A stretch of 64,000 nt of DNA from Albifimbria verrucaria. Taxonomy: Eukaryota; Ascomycota; Sordariomycetes; Hypocreales; Stachybotryaceae. Both the position numbers and the translations under genes were made by a program. Position 1 is the stretch's first letter; every line of letters begins with the position of its first letter. A model generated the notes under the pieces. It ran no database searches, was not told the DNA's origin, and saw only the letters and a program-made list of their open reading frames with translations. Location of the stretch: positions 2,356,001 to 2,420,000 of the forward strand of contig JAHREC010000049.1 of the NCBI GenBank assembly GCA_020081605.1. The letters are read 5' to 3'. Below are positions 49,524 through 61,537 of this stretch, one piece after another.

Positions 49524-50774
49524 TTACTCGGGCTCCTGGTTCTGGCTTCGGCGCATCTTCTCGGCCTCGAGGTTCTCATACAGAAGGAACAGCGCCGACT
49601 CGTTCGCCTTGGCTGTGCCCATGATGGTGAACATGCGCTCACCAGTCTCATCATGAGGTGCCTGCAGTGAAATGTTAGGTCAATGCATGTATAACACGGG
49701 GAAGCTCAGAATGTGAGGACGCATCGTTTTAACATACCTTCGCAATAGAGATGCGAGCTCCAGAAGTCTTGCGAATCTCGCTGATCTTGCTGCCAGCACG
49801 ACCGATGATGCAGCCAACCATGTCTGCCGGGATGCTGATGTTTTGTGTCTGGATCTCCTCGCCGTTCTCATCGTGGGTGGGGGTCCACGGGAGGCGGCGT
49901 CGGAGTCAGAACGGCGGTTGAAGGGGCGGGAGCTGCCGTTGTTGAAGTCAGACCCGTTGCCGGTGCGCATAACGCGGGGCTTCCATAGTCGCCCCTGCTC
50001 GAGCTGTTGTTGTAGCTGCTTCCGCTGTTCAAGCTTCCAGAACCAGAGCCAGGAGCCTGGTTTCGGACAACGGGGTTGTAGAGAACGGTGCCAGTGCCAC
50101 GCTGCCAGTCATCGACAAGGCATTTGCAAATCTCCCAGATTGCACGCTGGATACCTTCGGGGTGCCTTGCACTTCGACAATTCGCTCGGTCGACTGGGGA
50201 GCATTTCTTTCTGGGCGACCATGCGGACGCCGGACACATCCTGGATATGCTTGATCTTGAGACCCTGCCTTCCGATGATAGTGCCCATCTGGTTGTGAGA
50301 GATGAGGAGCTTGATGGCTAAGCGACAGTTAGCTATGAGATGGGTCTCGATATTTAGGAAGGGTACTAAACGTACGGTGAGTTCCATTGCTCTGGATGAC
50401 GCCACCCATACCCATGGCGGGCGCGCCTTCGAGGAGGGCACGTGCGACAATGGCGTAGGCCCTCGAGATGGCATCACAGCCACCGGTGATGGTAAGGACT
50501 CGGTCGTTGACACCCTGAACAACCTTGCTGACGCCAGCCTTGACGCCCGTGTCATCGCGAAGGTCGGCGACGTTCTTGCCACCCTTGCCGATGATGACAC
50601 CGGCTTCCTTGGAAGACACAATGGCTCGGAGAGTGAGCTGGGCCTGGGCATATTCCTCGTCCGTCTTAGGGGCGGGTTCACCATCAGGTCCAAGGCGCTC
50701 GTCCATCTTGAGGTGATCGAGAGGATCGACGAGATCAGCGCCGTTGGGGAGAGGTTATCCTGAGAAGCCGACAT
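49524..50774 (-). CDS. Three-KH-domain RNA-binding protein (PCBP/hnRNP K/Rnc1-like)
   Basis: About 372 residues in three exons, 50376-50774, 49738-50317 and 49524-49661. Each KH domain carries its GxxG loop: KH1 VIIGKGGKNVADLR, KH2 TIIGRQGLKIKHIQ and KH3 CIIGRAGSKISEIR. KH1 and KH2 are close together. A Gly/Ser/Asn-rich linker separates KH2 from KH3, as in poly(C)-binding proteins. The C-terminus ends EKMRRSQNQEPE. Such proteins bind C- or U-rich single-stranded RNA and control mRNA stability; the fission yeast relative Rnc1 stabilises a MAP kinase phosphatase mRNA. Frame breaks occur near 50740 (CCCC), near 50195 and near 49870-49950, mostly one-base losses. Introns fall at the KH1/KH2 boundary and inside KH3. 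Confidence 0.9.
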
Positions 50775-51769
50775 TGTTCTTATGAAGCGGAGAGAATGCG
50801 GGGAGGAGAGGATGAGGAGACGGGGCGGAAGGCCGATGCGGTTGAGGACCTAGGAGTCAAGGGCAATCGGCAAGTCGGCGGAGTGGTGAAGAGTCTAGAG
50901 GGGCAAAAGCGTAAGCGTATTGCGCAGAGGAGCCTGTGAGATGGACAGGTCGCTATGGAAGGATTGCGCAGGTGCGCAGTGCATGCCGTGTCTTTGGGGA
51001 ACCGCACGTGAGTGAAGGCGTCTCGATGTTGGCGCAGCCAAGCAATCAGGATGGTTTGGCAGCAAGTGAGGGAGGCGGGCGAAGGCAAATAACCTGATGC
51101 GATACGAAAAACGGTGGGAACAAACCAAGGGAAAAAATCGGATGACTTACCTGAGAAAAATCCAGAAACTTCAAGTGGAAAGGTGCGTGAGGGAGGGGAG
51201 AGAGAGGAGGGAGGAGGAGGAGAGGTGGTGGTGGTGGTGGTTGTGGTGTTGAATGGGAGCGCGTGTGAGTAAGGAATCAAAAGAGTCGCGGTTGCCCTTT
51301 GTGCGGCTTTGGCCGTTGCTTTTTTCTTCGCTTGGCGTTGAGCGGCGGCAAGCAAAGTCGTCAGAGAGGTAAGGCAATGGCGGGGTCGGTTCAATCAAGG
51401 GTCAAACGGGACACACAACGTCCAAGACGGCAACGATGTGGTGGATGGGCGAATGAACGAGCCGACGGAGGCGAGGCGGGGCACCGAGAGCAGCGCAGAC
51501 CAGAGGGGGAGGAGGAGGGAGCACTGCGGGACCGCGGGTCCAAGCTGGAGCGGAGCAAGCTTGGGTGACGAGACTCGCGATTGGATTGGACGAGAGAGTG
51601 AGAGAAGACAGGGACGCTGCGAGGAGGAAGATGGGGGAAGAGGCCGTAAGGTGAAGAGGAAGGGGATGCAGGATGAAGGGATGTAGATGGGAGAAGAAAG
51701 GTGGAGGAAGAAGAAGTGAGCTTTGAGCAAAAGGAGCGGAGACGTGAGGAGTTGTGGGAGAGAGAGGTC

Positions 51770-51970
51770 GGGTAGCAGGAGGCAAGTAGCAGGTAGCCGT
51801 AGCTGGTACGGTAGGTAACTGCTGTAAGGAAAAGGTACAGAGAAGTACAGGTACTGCAGCTTTCTAGGTACTTACTAGGTAGCGCCTGGGTGTAAGTCAG
51901 GCACGGTAGGCAGGCACGGTAGGTACTAGGGTAGGTACCTGGTAGCCAGAAGGTGAGGTGGAGGAGACAC
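51770..51970. repeat. Dispersed GTAGGTA/GGTACC-rich tract
   Basis: Short words such as GGTAGGTA, AGGTACT and GGTACCTGG recur many times in 200 bases. It is similar in style to the tract at 12534-12624. It lies about 1 kb upstream of the KH-domain start codon. Confidence 0.6.
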
Positions 51971-52901
51971 CCAGGGAAGAAGTGACACAGGTGAAGCAAG
52001 GACGGACAGGGCTCTGCAGTTCCAAGGAGGATGTCCCAGCGCGGTGACGCCTCCGCTGACCTGTTGGAACCGGTGCTACCACGGCAGAGCTGCCAACCTC
52101 CCCGTCATCTTCTGCTGTAGTCCCTACCACTTGGCTACATGTAGATACCGTTTGCGAGGCCTCAACCGCTGAGTTGCCGAGGCACAGTGTTGATTCCACA
52201 ATGCCTCCAACCCGCCTCTCTCCTGCATGCACACATATATCGTGCATATCGTCACATTCCTCTCCCTCAAGTTCCGGCAACGCATCAATTCGCGAGTTGT
52301 GATTTTGTGATCTAGGCAATTCGCAATCACTTTCTTAACCGAGAACAAGGACCGCAAGGGCACGAGCAAAACAAAGAGCATACTTCATACTTCATACAAG
52401 TGGCTTACATGGTCAGACGTGGACGAGGAACGGTCTAGACATCTCTTACACGGCTGAGGCAAGTTGCTCATTTCGACAACCTCAAATAAAATCCATACAG
52501 ATATCTGAAGCATACCACCATTGTGATTTTTTCATTTTTCAGCAAAGGCCTAAATATCAACTCCGTCTAAGCTACAATATTCCAATGAAGCTGTCATGCG
52601 TTAACTCCACAACGTTGTCTTATACCGTCTAACTCTTTAGATTCTACACTTGGAAACTGAAAAGACTCTCCCTAAAGCACAGCAACAAAATCACGAGAGT
52701 GGTTACGAAGGGCTTGTTAATTTCATAGCATTCCAGATCCCATTTGACCGCCCAACTGTAGTCTTCTACAACAACAAACAACTGGTGCCCCACACTCTTC
52801 AGTATTGACGACTTGTCTCAACGCTTTACTTAACCTCGAGACGTTTTAGCAGGTCAAAACGGTAATCCGAATACCTTTCTCGTATACCGTTCTATCCAAT
52901 G

Positions 52902-52923
52902 AAAAAAAAAAAAAAAAAAAAAA
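52902..52923. repeat. Poly(A) run of 22
   Basis: An uninterrupted stretch of 22 A on the + strand follows TATCCAATG and precedes CACCC. No flanking coding remnant or target-site duplication was recognised. Confidence 0.9.
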
Positions 52924-53198
52924 CACCCTCTTGCATTCCCTTGGACTTGTCACACGACACATGAAACCGGCTACCGGCTGCTTTTGTCCCGGTATCCGGA
53001 GGGCGACGCAAAAGGCCAATCTTGTAGTCTTGAGTTTTCTATTGTGGTCTCCTTTAGTTATGGGAATTAGTCTACTAAACTACAGTACAACCACACAAGA
53101 TATGACATTCTAGTGATTTTCGGAAAATGTCCCATGCTGACAACTTCGCCTCGCTAACCAAACACATCCAGCCTTTTGCCCTTGCCTTGCTCGGCTCA

Positions 53199-55044
53199 TC
53201 ATCTCTGTCGTAGTTTCTGTTCGTGTTCAACCCAGAAATTCTTGCACGCTCTGTGTCCCCAGTGTTCTACCCACCACTCCCCAAAACTATCCTCGACATC
53301 GAAGTCCACCTTTGCAACTCTTTCGTCTCTCTTCAAACCGCAGATGATGCATGGTTTCGGAGCCGTTGGCACCATCTTGGCTGTTTGGACTAGCAAAGAG
53401 TCGCTCAGCTCTGGAACCTTTAGGTTTGACTTGCCCGCTGCATTTGCTGCTGCAACGGCCGACCGCAGCCGACCTACATTCTCGCGCCATGTTACAGCAA
53501 CATCGGCCGCCTCCCGATCCTCACGGGCAGATTGAGTCTTGTCCACTCCGGCCAGTTTCATTCCCTTGCTACCAGAAGCAGAAATCGACATACTTTTGGC
53601 AAGAATTTTATCACGATGCCATCGGTGTTTCCGTCCAGCAATGACCCTCGCAGCCGTGGTCGCCAACAGAATGTATCCGTGCAGGAAATCCACCGCTTTA
53701 GGGTCTGAGAGGATTTGTTGCTTGATTGAGGTAGCTTGCTTCGACATTGGCTTGAAGAACTCACCACCAGAGTTTAGAAGATCTGGAAATATAGATAGAA
53801 TGATTGATGGCGGTGGGACATTGATTGGCGGGGGTCTGTATCCTTGGGTGTCCTTGTGACCGCTGGTTCCGCATGGTCATCAGCGTCCCATTCCCAGCCC
53901 TTTGGTGGCTTGGTGTTATCAGTCGCCGTTTTCTTACTTGCGACGACCTTTTCGTCATCTTCCCATGCGCCCCAACCATCATCTTCTTCCTTCTTGTCTG
54001 CCCCGGCTGACTTTAGAGCATTACTGGTGAATGATGGCCATGCAGTCACTGGAGTCTCTGTCTTCGGGTTATCCTTGTTGTTGAACTCGACTGATGTGGG
54101 TGTTGGTGTCTTGATGGCAAGCTCAGGAAATGGATTTCTGGCCTGGAACGATGGAGACTTTGGAGCTTGGGGATAATTAGAGCCTGGCGACTGCAAGAAG
54201 GGTGATTTTTTCGGCGAAGTGGAATCCTTGGAAGTTGCTGCAAAACTCATTATGTTTTGCAGCCTCTCAGGTGGTTGCTTGTGTGGCCTGGCCCGCGTAG
54301 TCTGTGGGCCCTGTGATGGTTGAGGCTCATCTAACGACAGCAGGTCCATAGAAGGTGGTTGGAACTTTGTCTTGGATTGGCTTGATGCTTGTCTACTTGG
54401 TGCCGAGGGAGCTGCAGTGCTCTCGAAATCACCAAACTCGTCAAACTCGTCCTCGTCTTCTTCCTTGATGTCATCCTCGCCAAGCTCAAACTCTGCCACG
54501 TCAAATAAAACATTTGCGTCATTACGCTTGGGTTTTGCTGGTTGGGCCGGGTTGAATTGGTTGTGTTTTCGAAACTTGTCAGTAGCAGGGGACTGGCGAT
54601 CCACGTCAATGAGACTATTGGTAATGAGTTCCATAGTTGAGGCACGGACAAGCCTGGTCCGTGGTGGTTCTCCATCGGTTACACGAGCTTTGTTCTCCCA
54701 GTTTGGCTGCTCAAGAGAGGAAAGCTCGTGGTTTGGGCGGTTTGTGCAACCTCAAAGTCACCCCATCCATCATCGTCTTCCTCCGGAACAGCATGGCCCG
54801 CCGGAGCAACTGCTGGCTGCGACGACACAATAGGGCTCCAACTGCCGAAACTGGCGGCTGCTTGAGGCTGGAATGATGGGCCAGCCTGAGTTGTCAAGGG
54901 TTGAGCGGTGTTGGCATTGTTGCTAGTATGAAACCAGTCTATGCCCTGGTCCTGACCCCCTGTGGACGTAGACGAACTTGAGCGCTGTGGCGGCTGAGGA
55001 GTAGCCGATGGGCTGTTAAACTCAGCAAAGAGATCGGCGGACAT
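53199..55044 (-). CDS. Conserved fungal protein with acidic WGDF/FGDF motifs, aftiphilin-like adaptor candidate
   Basis: About 615 residues, start MSADLFAEFNSP. The N-terminal two thirds are disordered and acidic, with repeated aromatic-Gly motifs in acidic context: DDDGWGDFE, EFGDFES and DGWGAWEDDE, plus LLSLDE, a possible clathrin-box-like motif. Such motifs bind AP-1 and GGA ear domains in aftiphilin-type proteins. The C-terminal third is a conserved globular part (FKPMSKQATSIKQQIL, ARVIAGRKHRWHRDKIL, CIICGLKRDERVAKVDFD, FGEWWVEHWGHRACKNFW) that I recognise only as a fungal family without assigned function. Frame breaks near 54700 and 53830 (CCCCC) are curable by one base. It is head to head with the TBC gene. 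An adaptor accessory role is inference from motifs only. Confidence 0.75.
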
Positions 55045-55440
55045 GTTGACGAGGAGACGACTGCATCTCAGCCGCGCACACTTCTGGGTGTTTTGGAAGA
55101 GGTAAGCCCGCGAAGGGACGGTATGTCAGGAGAAGGCGAGGGAGTATGAGATCAAGTGGAGGTTAAGAAAGCAGGTGAGCCCGGTATCTCCAGATACCCG
55201 GTCCCTGGCGTAAAGTTAGCGGTGGCGGTGGGTACCATCGGTTAGTCGGCGGAAGGATCGAGCTGAGTGAGCCACTGTGAGGGTGGGGTTCCAACCGTCA
55301 CCGTTTACCATCACATTTGCGCACACCAACAATCCTCTCAACGTCGTTGTACTACGTGACCCGCCGCTACATGGCTCAAGGGTGTGGTCTGTTGCTTTCA
55401 CCGGGCCCGCCCCTCGACAATTCGCTTTCTTTCAATCGTA
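55045..55440. promoter_or_regulatory. Bidirectional promoter between two trafficking genes
   Basis: About 396 bases separate the start codons of the aftiphilin-like gene (minus) and the TBC gene (plus). No convincing TATA box was seen. The short distance makes a shared promoter likely. Confidence 0.6.
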
Positions 55441-57958
55441 ATGAGGCCTCTCGATGAGACGCTGTAAGAGAACCCCCACGTCATTCAGGCTCGCTATCAG
55501 ACGCTAACCGATTGTGCCTGACAGGACGAGGTGGCGGGAGACGGAGGCCAACGGCACCAACCTCGACGAGCTGCGTCGAGAGATCAGAGAGGGAGGAGCC
55601 CAAAGCCCTTGTCTGACTTCATGTCGGTCTATCTACTGGAAGGTATGGCATCTATAGCGTCCTCTCTGCGCCAAGTAGCTTATCACATTCAATAGGCTTT
55701 CCTGCTATCGCAAGGTGACAAGACATGGGCGAGTTGGTCTCAGCCTCTACGCCAGGCTAGGAAGGAATACGAACAGCGGCGGGAGCATTTTCTAAAGTTC
55801 ATCAAACACCCAGAGGCCCTTGCTGAGGTCTCAATCGACCCATTAGCTGATGACCCCGATGTAAGTAGAGGCCATGTGCATAAACGAGTTGCGATCAATC
55901 TCGCTTATACTTTTCACAAAACAGTCACCATGGAATAGCGTCCGCCAGGATGAGATTATACGGGCAGAGATTCTTCAGGATGTTCAACGACTCCCGGACG
56001 AGGCCAGCTATCATGATGCTCATATTCAATCCATGATTCTGGATATTCTCTTCGTGTACTGCAAGCAGAACCCCACCAGAGGTGGTTATCGTCAGGGCAT
56101 GCACGAGCTCTTGGCACCGCTTGTACACGTCATTGAGCTGGATGCCATTGACACCTCGGCTATTGAAGACAAGTCGGCATATGACGAGCTGATGCTGGAA
56201 TCACTTGATGCTGCATATATCGAGCATGATGCTTATGCATTGTTTTCACAATTGATGCAACATGCTCAGGCCTTCTATGAGGTTAGCAGTACTTCTGATG
56301 ACCCGACATCGAACGACAACCCGAGCTCTGGTCGCTCAGAGCAAAGCTCTGCAATCGTGGAGCGGAGCAAGTTCATCCATGAAGTCTGCTTGAACAAGGT
56401 AGATCCAGAACTCGCAGCCCATCTTACCAGCGTTGAAGTTCTACCACAGATATTTCTTATGTAAGTTGTTCAATAACCCTAATCAAATCACAATATTAAC
56501 AGAGGTTACAGTCGATGGATACGATTATTGTTTAGCAGGGAGTTTCCGTTTGATCAGTTTCTTGTTCTCTGGGATACCATTTTCGCGATTGATCCCTCAT
56601 TAGACTTGATAGATCTCATATGTGTTGCTATGTTGATACGGATACGTTGGCAATGTAAGTTTTCCCAAACTCTCTCACTCTTCTCATAGCCGGGCTTAAT
56701 CTAACACTGAGTTAGTATTAGAAGCGGATTACTCAGTCTGCCTGCAATTGTTGTTGAAATACCCGCCGCCTTCTGAGGACCATGGACCGCACACTTTCGT
56801 CCATGATGCTGTTTTTCTGCGCAGTCATCTCCATGCAACTGGAGGTGCTACCCTCATAACCAAGTATACCGGCAAAGCTCCTGATGTGGCAAAGTCGCCT
56901 GTTACTCCCGCGTCTCCGGCACCAAGCTTCCCTGGGCTGGGCTCCTTCCGTCAATCCAGTTTTAGCAGGAGATCACCATTACCCTCGCCATCAAGGTTCA
57001 TCCAACAGCAGGGTGGGATGGAAGCTCTTTCCAGGGCGCAGCCAAAGGTGCAAAGGGTGTGCTGGAGCGGGGCGAGAAGCTGGGAATTAACCAAGCCGTA
57101 AGGGACGCTATGGGGAGATTAAACGCAATATGCAAACTTTCAACGAAACTCGCACCATTCCCCGTTCATCAGACAGGTCGGCACTTAATGATGAAAGCGC
57201 CGCGAATGCTCTGGCTGCCATGCAACGGCGGAACATGCAACTTGCCAACATGCTGAACGAAACAGTGGCCAACCTGAAAGCTGTCTCTACCTCAGATCTG
57301 GAGGATAAGGCTAAGAGCCTGGAGCTAATTGAGATTGCTGCGGCCAAAATACAGTTCGTGCAGATCTATCTAGAGGATTCTTCGATGGAGATGCCCGTAA
57401 CGACTCCTCCAGCTACAGATGATGCTCGCATCGAAACTGCTGACATTGTTCATGGCGAGTCAGATGATGGAGGCACGCCTAAAGAGCAAGTAAATGCGAG
57501 CAAGGATGCTGCCGTTGTTGTGGACAACTTGCCAATACCCGTCGAAGATACAAAGGAGTCAGCTCCAGTCGAGCCTCCAAAGAATGAAGAGGCCCCAACG
57601 CCTGTAGAACCCGTCGCTGCAGATGCAGCATCAGACGGAAGCCCAAAGAAGGATTCCGATCAACCGAGCAACATTGCGAAGAGGCCAGCTCCTATTCCAA
57701 CACGCTCAACTCTGGCCCAATCATCCTTCTCATGGATGCTTGAACCTGATGAGCCTCTAGCTATCAAGTCCGCCGCATCGGCGAGTAAAAGGCCCCGTGC
57801 AACACAAGAAGAGGGGCCACAACGCCAGCCGTGAGAAGAACGCATTTCTATTCGGGGATGTGATTAACGAAACTGAGGGTGGTGATCCATTGGGTAGCGA
57901 TGATATCTTTGGCATGCAGCCAATTGCAAAAGCCAAGGCAAAGCAAAGCAATGACTAG
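55441..57958 (+). CDS. TBC-domain Rab GTPase-activating protein, TBC1D5-like
   Basis: About 742 residues in six exons: 55441-55463, 55525-55642, 55696-55860, 55925-56460, 56512-56654 and 56716-57958. Splicing restores MRPLDETLTRWRETEANG and the TBC entry motif SIYWKAFLL. The catalytic fingers are present: IxxDxxR as ILQDVQR (arginine finger) and YxQ as GYRQGMHELLAPL (glutamine finger). The block DAYALFSQLMQHAQAFYE and the late RWIRLLFSREFPFDQFLVLWD complete the domain. A long Ser/Pro-rich and acidic C-terminus ends GSDDIFGMQPIAKAKAKQSND. TBC1D5 relatives act on Rab7 in retromer-dependent endosomal sorting. Frame breaks near 57045, 57110 (GGGG) and 57825 are mostly one-base losses. It is paired head to head with an adaptor-like gene. 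Confidence 0.9.
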
Positions 57959-58435
57959 TCTTGTAATATCTATCAGTATACGCTATGTAGTTTCTCATGT
58001 TACACAATACTTAGACAGTAAAGGATATATACTTTCTCTAGGCGCACACCAACACGATGCAGACAAGTACTATCAATCTGGCATATGGCCCTAGTAAACT
58101 AACCTCTTATATTGGTTAAACTGAGACGATTTTAATGAGTGTGATTTATTGTGAGTCGGTGGTGATCGGTTGCGTTCATTCTTACTAATCCATTATGGTC
58201 CACATGGATCCTAACCTCACCTACATTCCCTGAGAAAGCCATGAGTATGAGTATCCATATAATATTTCGCCCTTGGCACGTCTGAAATAATTGTTTATAC
58301 AAAGGCAAAGACCTGTCAGCAACTAATATCACCGTTAAGACTGTGTTTGAGAGGGTTGAAGGCGTTGCATACTGTACGGTGACGCCATTATCTCGTTTCT
58401 ACTCCTTGCATACTCCTCCCCCAAACAACCTCGGC
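57959..58435. other. Intergenic region between TBC and transporter genes
   Basis: Both flanking genes read rightwards. This stretch therefore holds the TBC 3' untranslated region and the transporter promoter. It is AT-rich and holds no supported gene. Confidence 0.6.
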
Positions 58436-60355
58436 ATGGCTCCAAGAGAAGGCCTCCCTGTCCAGGCCGTTGGCCCGACAGAAGCGTCTCCTTTGCTAGG
58501 AGACGAAAACGCCGCTGCTAGAATTGGTAGCGTCGGTGACGCTGAAAATGGCCATGCAACACCCGCCGACGCCCAGTCTGAAGAGGGCAACCCCGCCATG
58601 GCAGCCAAGATGCATTTACTGATTCCAGCCGTGGGCATTGGTGTGAGTGCTCGCCCATATATGACCTTATATAAGCGTTATGATATATCGAGGACTGTTC
58701 ATGGCTGACACTCAGGTTGATAGCTCTTTCTCGTAGCTATTGACCAGCTTCTGACTGTGGCAACGTATGCCAAGATTGGCAGCGAGCTCAATGCCTTGAA
58801 CTACACCAGCTGGATCGCTACATCGTGAGCAATTCCATTCTGTGAACCTGAACTCATCTGGTGATCAATGCTGATTGTGTCATGGCCCGCAGCTACTTCC
58901 TCACCCTCACCAGCTTCCAGCCTCTGTATGGTAAGTTGAGTGACATCTTCGGCCGGAAGCAATGCCTCCTCTTCGCCTACACCGTCTTCGGCGTTGGATG
59001 CCTTGGATGCGGCCTGGCGCAGAACATGCTGCAGCTTTGTATCGCCCGTGCCGTGTCGGGTATTGGCGGTGGTGGTATGAACGCCGTCGTCTCTATCCTG
59101 TTGTCTGATCTTGTGCCCCTGAGAGAGCGCGGCGTCTGGCAAGGCTACCTCAACATCATCTTCGCCGCTGGAACTTCTACCGGAGCACCGCTTGGTGGAA
59201 TCATGGCCGATTCTGTAGGATGGCGATGGTAAGTCAACAGTATCCTCGCCTGATGATCTCGTCTAACCCATGGCTAGGTCCTTCATGGGCCAGACTCCTC
59301 TTTGTGCCGTTGCATTCTTGGCCGTCTACTTCGTTCTGGATCTTCCGCCTACATCACATGCGCACTGGCTCACCAAGATGCAGCAAATTGACTTTCTCGG
59401 TGCCTTTACCCTGATTCTTGCCGTGATCTCTCTTCTCGCAGGTCTTGACAGCGGTTCCAACCTGGGCTGGTCCAACCAATTTACCATCATCTCCCTCTCC
59501 CTCGCTCCCGTGTTTTTGCTCTCTTCATCTTTGTTGAGATCAAAATCGCCTCGCATCCTTTTGCCCCGGTCACATTATATTTGATGCCGGACTCTTTGCT
59601 TGCTACATGAGCAACTTCTTCGGCGTAGCTGGACAGATGGGTATCGTGTTCTTCATGCCCCTGTTCTTCCAAGCCGTGCAGGGAATCAGTGCTACTGGGA
59701 GCGGCGCGTTGCTGGTTCCATCCATGGTTGCTGGCGTCATGGCCTCGCTTGGCGCTGGGGTGTATATAAGAAAAACCGAAAAGTTCTACTGGATCACAGT
59801 TTGGAGTTTTGGTGTGTTGTTATTTTCTCTTGTACCACTTGGCTTGTCCCTGTGGTACAAGGTGTTGATTGGTGAAGTGGTTGGGCTTGTCTTTACGGCC
59901 TTGGGTGCTGGCTGTGGTACGTATTTCCCCAAACACATGGTCGTTTATCATGGTATTCACTACTAACTCACACCTCAATTGTAGGCATTACCACTACACT
60001 TGTTGCTATGCTAGCCAATGCTGCGACTGAGGATAGTGCCGTTGTCATTGCGTGCTCTTATCTGTTCCGTTCTTTGGGATCTAGCATGGGCATCAGCATC
60101 AGTGCTGCGCTGCTTCAGCAGACACTACGCTCTCAGCTCGCTGCTCGCTTGCCAAACGGCGACGAAGCTCGCGATATTGAGGAGAAAGTACGTCAGAGTT
60201 TGGATTACATCAAAGAGTTACCACCCCACATCGCGGACCAAGTTAGGACAAGCTATCAGATGGCAACTCTAGGTGCTTATGCCCCTACCCTTGTCTTCCT
60301 TGCCGTGGCCTTTTTGGCGACATTTTGGATCAAGGAAAAGAGTTTGAAGAAGTGA
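58436..60355 (+). CDS. MFS transporter, vacuolar basic amino-acid (Vba/Fnx) type
   Basis: About 551 residues with introns at 58643-58723, 58825-58892, 59229-59277 and 59917-59984. A hydrophilic N-terminus (MAPREGLPVQAVG) precedes multiple membrane segments of a DHA2-like 14-helix carrier. The MFS signature between helices 2 and 3 is GKLSDIFGRKQ, and helix 5 carries the GAPLGG motif of antiport-like families. The block FLVAIDQLLTVATYAKIGSEL and SYLFRSLGSSMGIS resemble fission yeast Fnx1/Fnx2 and yeast Vba proteins, which move basic amino acids into the vacuole. A drug-exporter role is the main alternative. Frame breaks near 59520 and 59566 (CCCC) are each repaired by one base. The C-terminus is short and basic. 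Confidence 0.88.
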
Positions 60356-61537
60356 GTGAGGTGCAAATGTAAGGCAAATTCCATGATATGCGAATAAAAT
60401 CATGGAGTCGACGAAGTGCCATCGTCAAGCGCATTGCATAGAAAGAGAGTCAAAGCAAAGCAACTCGCTGGTATTTTGGTTCTATATACATATACCATAT
60501 GAATATCTCGGAGATCTATTAGTAGCTAGTCGATAAATTGATACAGGAATATAAACTATATTTATTGTTAATCTTAGCATTCAACATTTTCATGGAGTCA
60601 AATCCATAGCTTTGTGGTTTCTATAGCCTATTGCTCCTATGGACCCTCTTTCACCTCCATTTAGCGGCTTAAGCGGCAGGCTTCCAACGCTGTAGAGCTA
60701 AAGTAGTCTGAGATCGACAGGTTGCCCAACCACAGACCACACGGATGCTTTACATACATGGTTAGCTGTGGCTGAGCTTGCGGCTGTGGATCACGACAGG
60801 AGGTCGCACACGGCGCCGCCGGGAACTTTGGCCATTGATCCGGTTTGAATGGTGGTCATGTCCCACAAGGAATTTCTTTCTTCATGCCGGAAGTGCTGGG
60901 ATATTTTTATCTCTTGGCGTCTTTTTCGGTTCTAGACAAGGAAAAAAAAGCTGCCCCAGCTAGCTCAGTTGCTGCCAAGAACACCAGTCGCTTGCAATAC
61001 CCGTTATCTTGCATTTAAGGGAGATTGCGCACAAGCTACGGAGCAGATAGAGCCTCATCCATATACTTTCTTTAGCACATCTCCACATCGATCCGTCGCG
61101 GACAGTTGCCTTGTAGCGAGCCAGGGGCTGTTGATCCGCGACTCCTCCTTCTCTTTCGGCGACAAAAAGCCTGGACCATGGTCCATCCAATAATGCACCA
61201 CCAACAAATTCAATTTGGGTGCGTAGAAAACCCTGCGTGCCAGGACGTAGAAGCGCCTCGACTCGAGAAATCGGCAGGCGTCTGGCTGGGCTGTTGAACG
61301 AGCCCCATTATTATCGTGGGGCTATGACCCCTTGAGCTCGTCTGTGATCCTTCTTGACTAACCGTAACGCCTGTTTAATAGAGGCGGACAGCCCAGCTCA
61401 GTTGTGTAACTCCCAAGCCTTAAGCAGAAGGGCTTGTCAGTTGCTCACATTCTGCGAAAGAGCTTCGGGCTCGGCAGTCTCTAAGGGTCAACCCATTTTA
61501 CTACCGTGGGAGCTCGCCAGGTAAGGGTCGTGCAGCC
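60356..61537. other. Intergenic region between transporter and esterase genes
   Basis: The left half is AT-rich and probably 3' untranslated region. No domain-bearing frame was found. A TAGCTCAGTTG word near 60961 resembles box A of a tRNA, but there is no T-arm downstream. Confidence 0.5.

Larger units (their letters stand above)
50775..53198. other. Gene-free stretch upstream of the KH-domain gene
   Basis: The left half (50775-51780) is purine-rich on the + strand, i.e. pyrimidine-rich on the coding strand of the KH gene, and is probably its leader and promoter. Several open frames here are low-complexity shadows. TAGGTA/GGTACC words cluster at 51770-51970. A run of 22 A lies at 52902-52923. 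The right end holds the 3' untranslated region of the next minus-strand gene. Confidence 0.5.
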
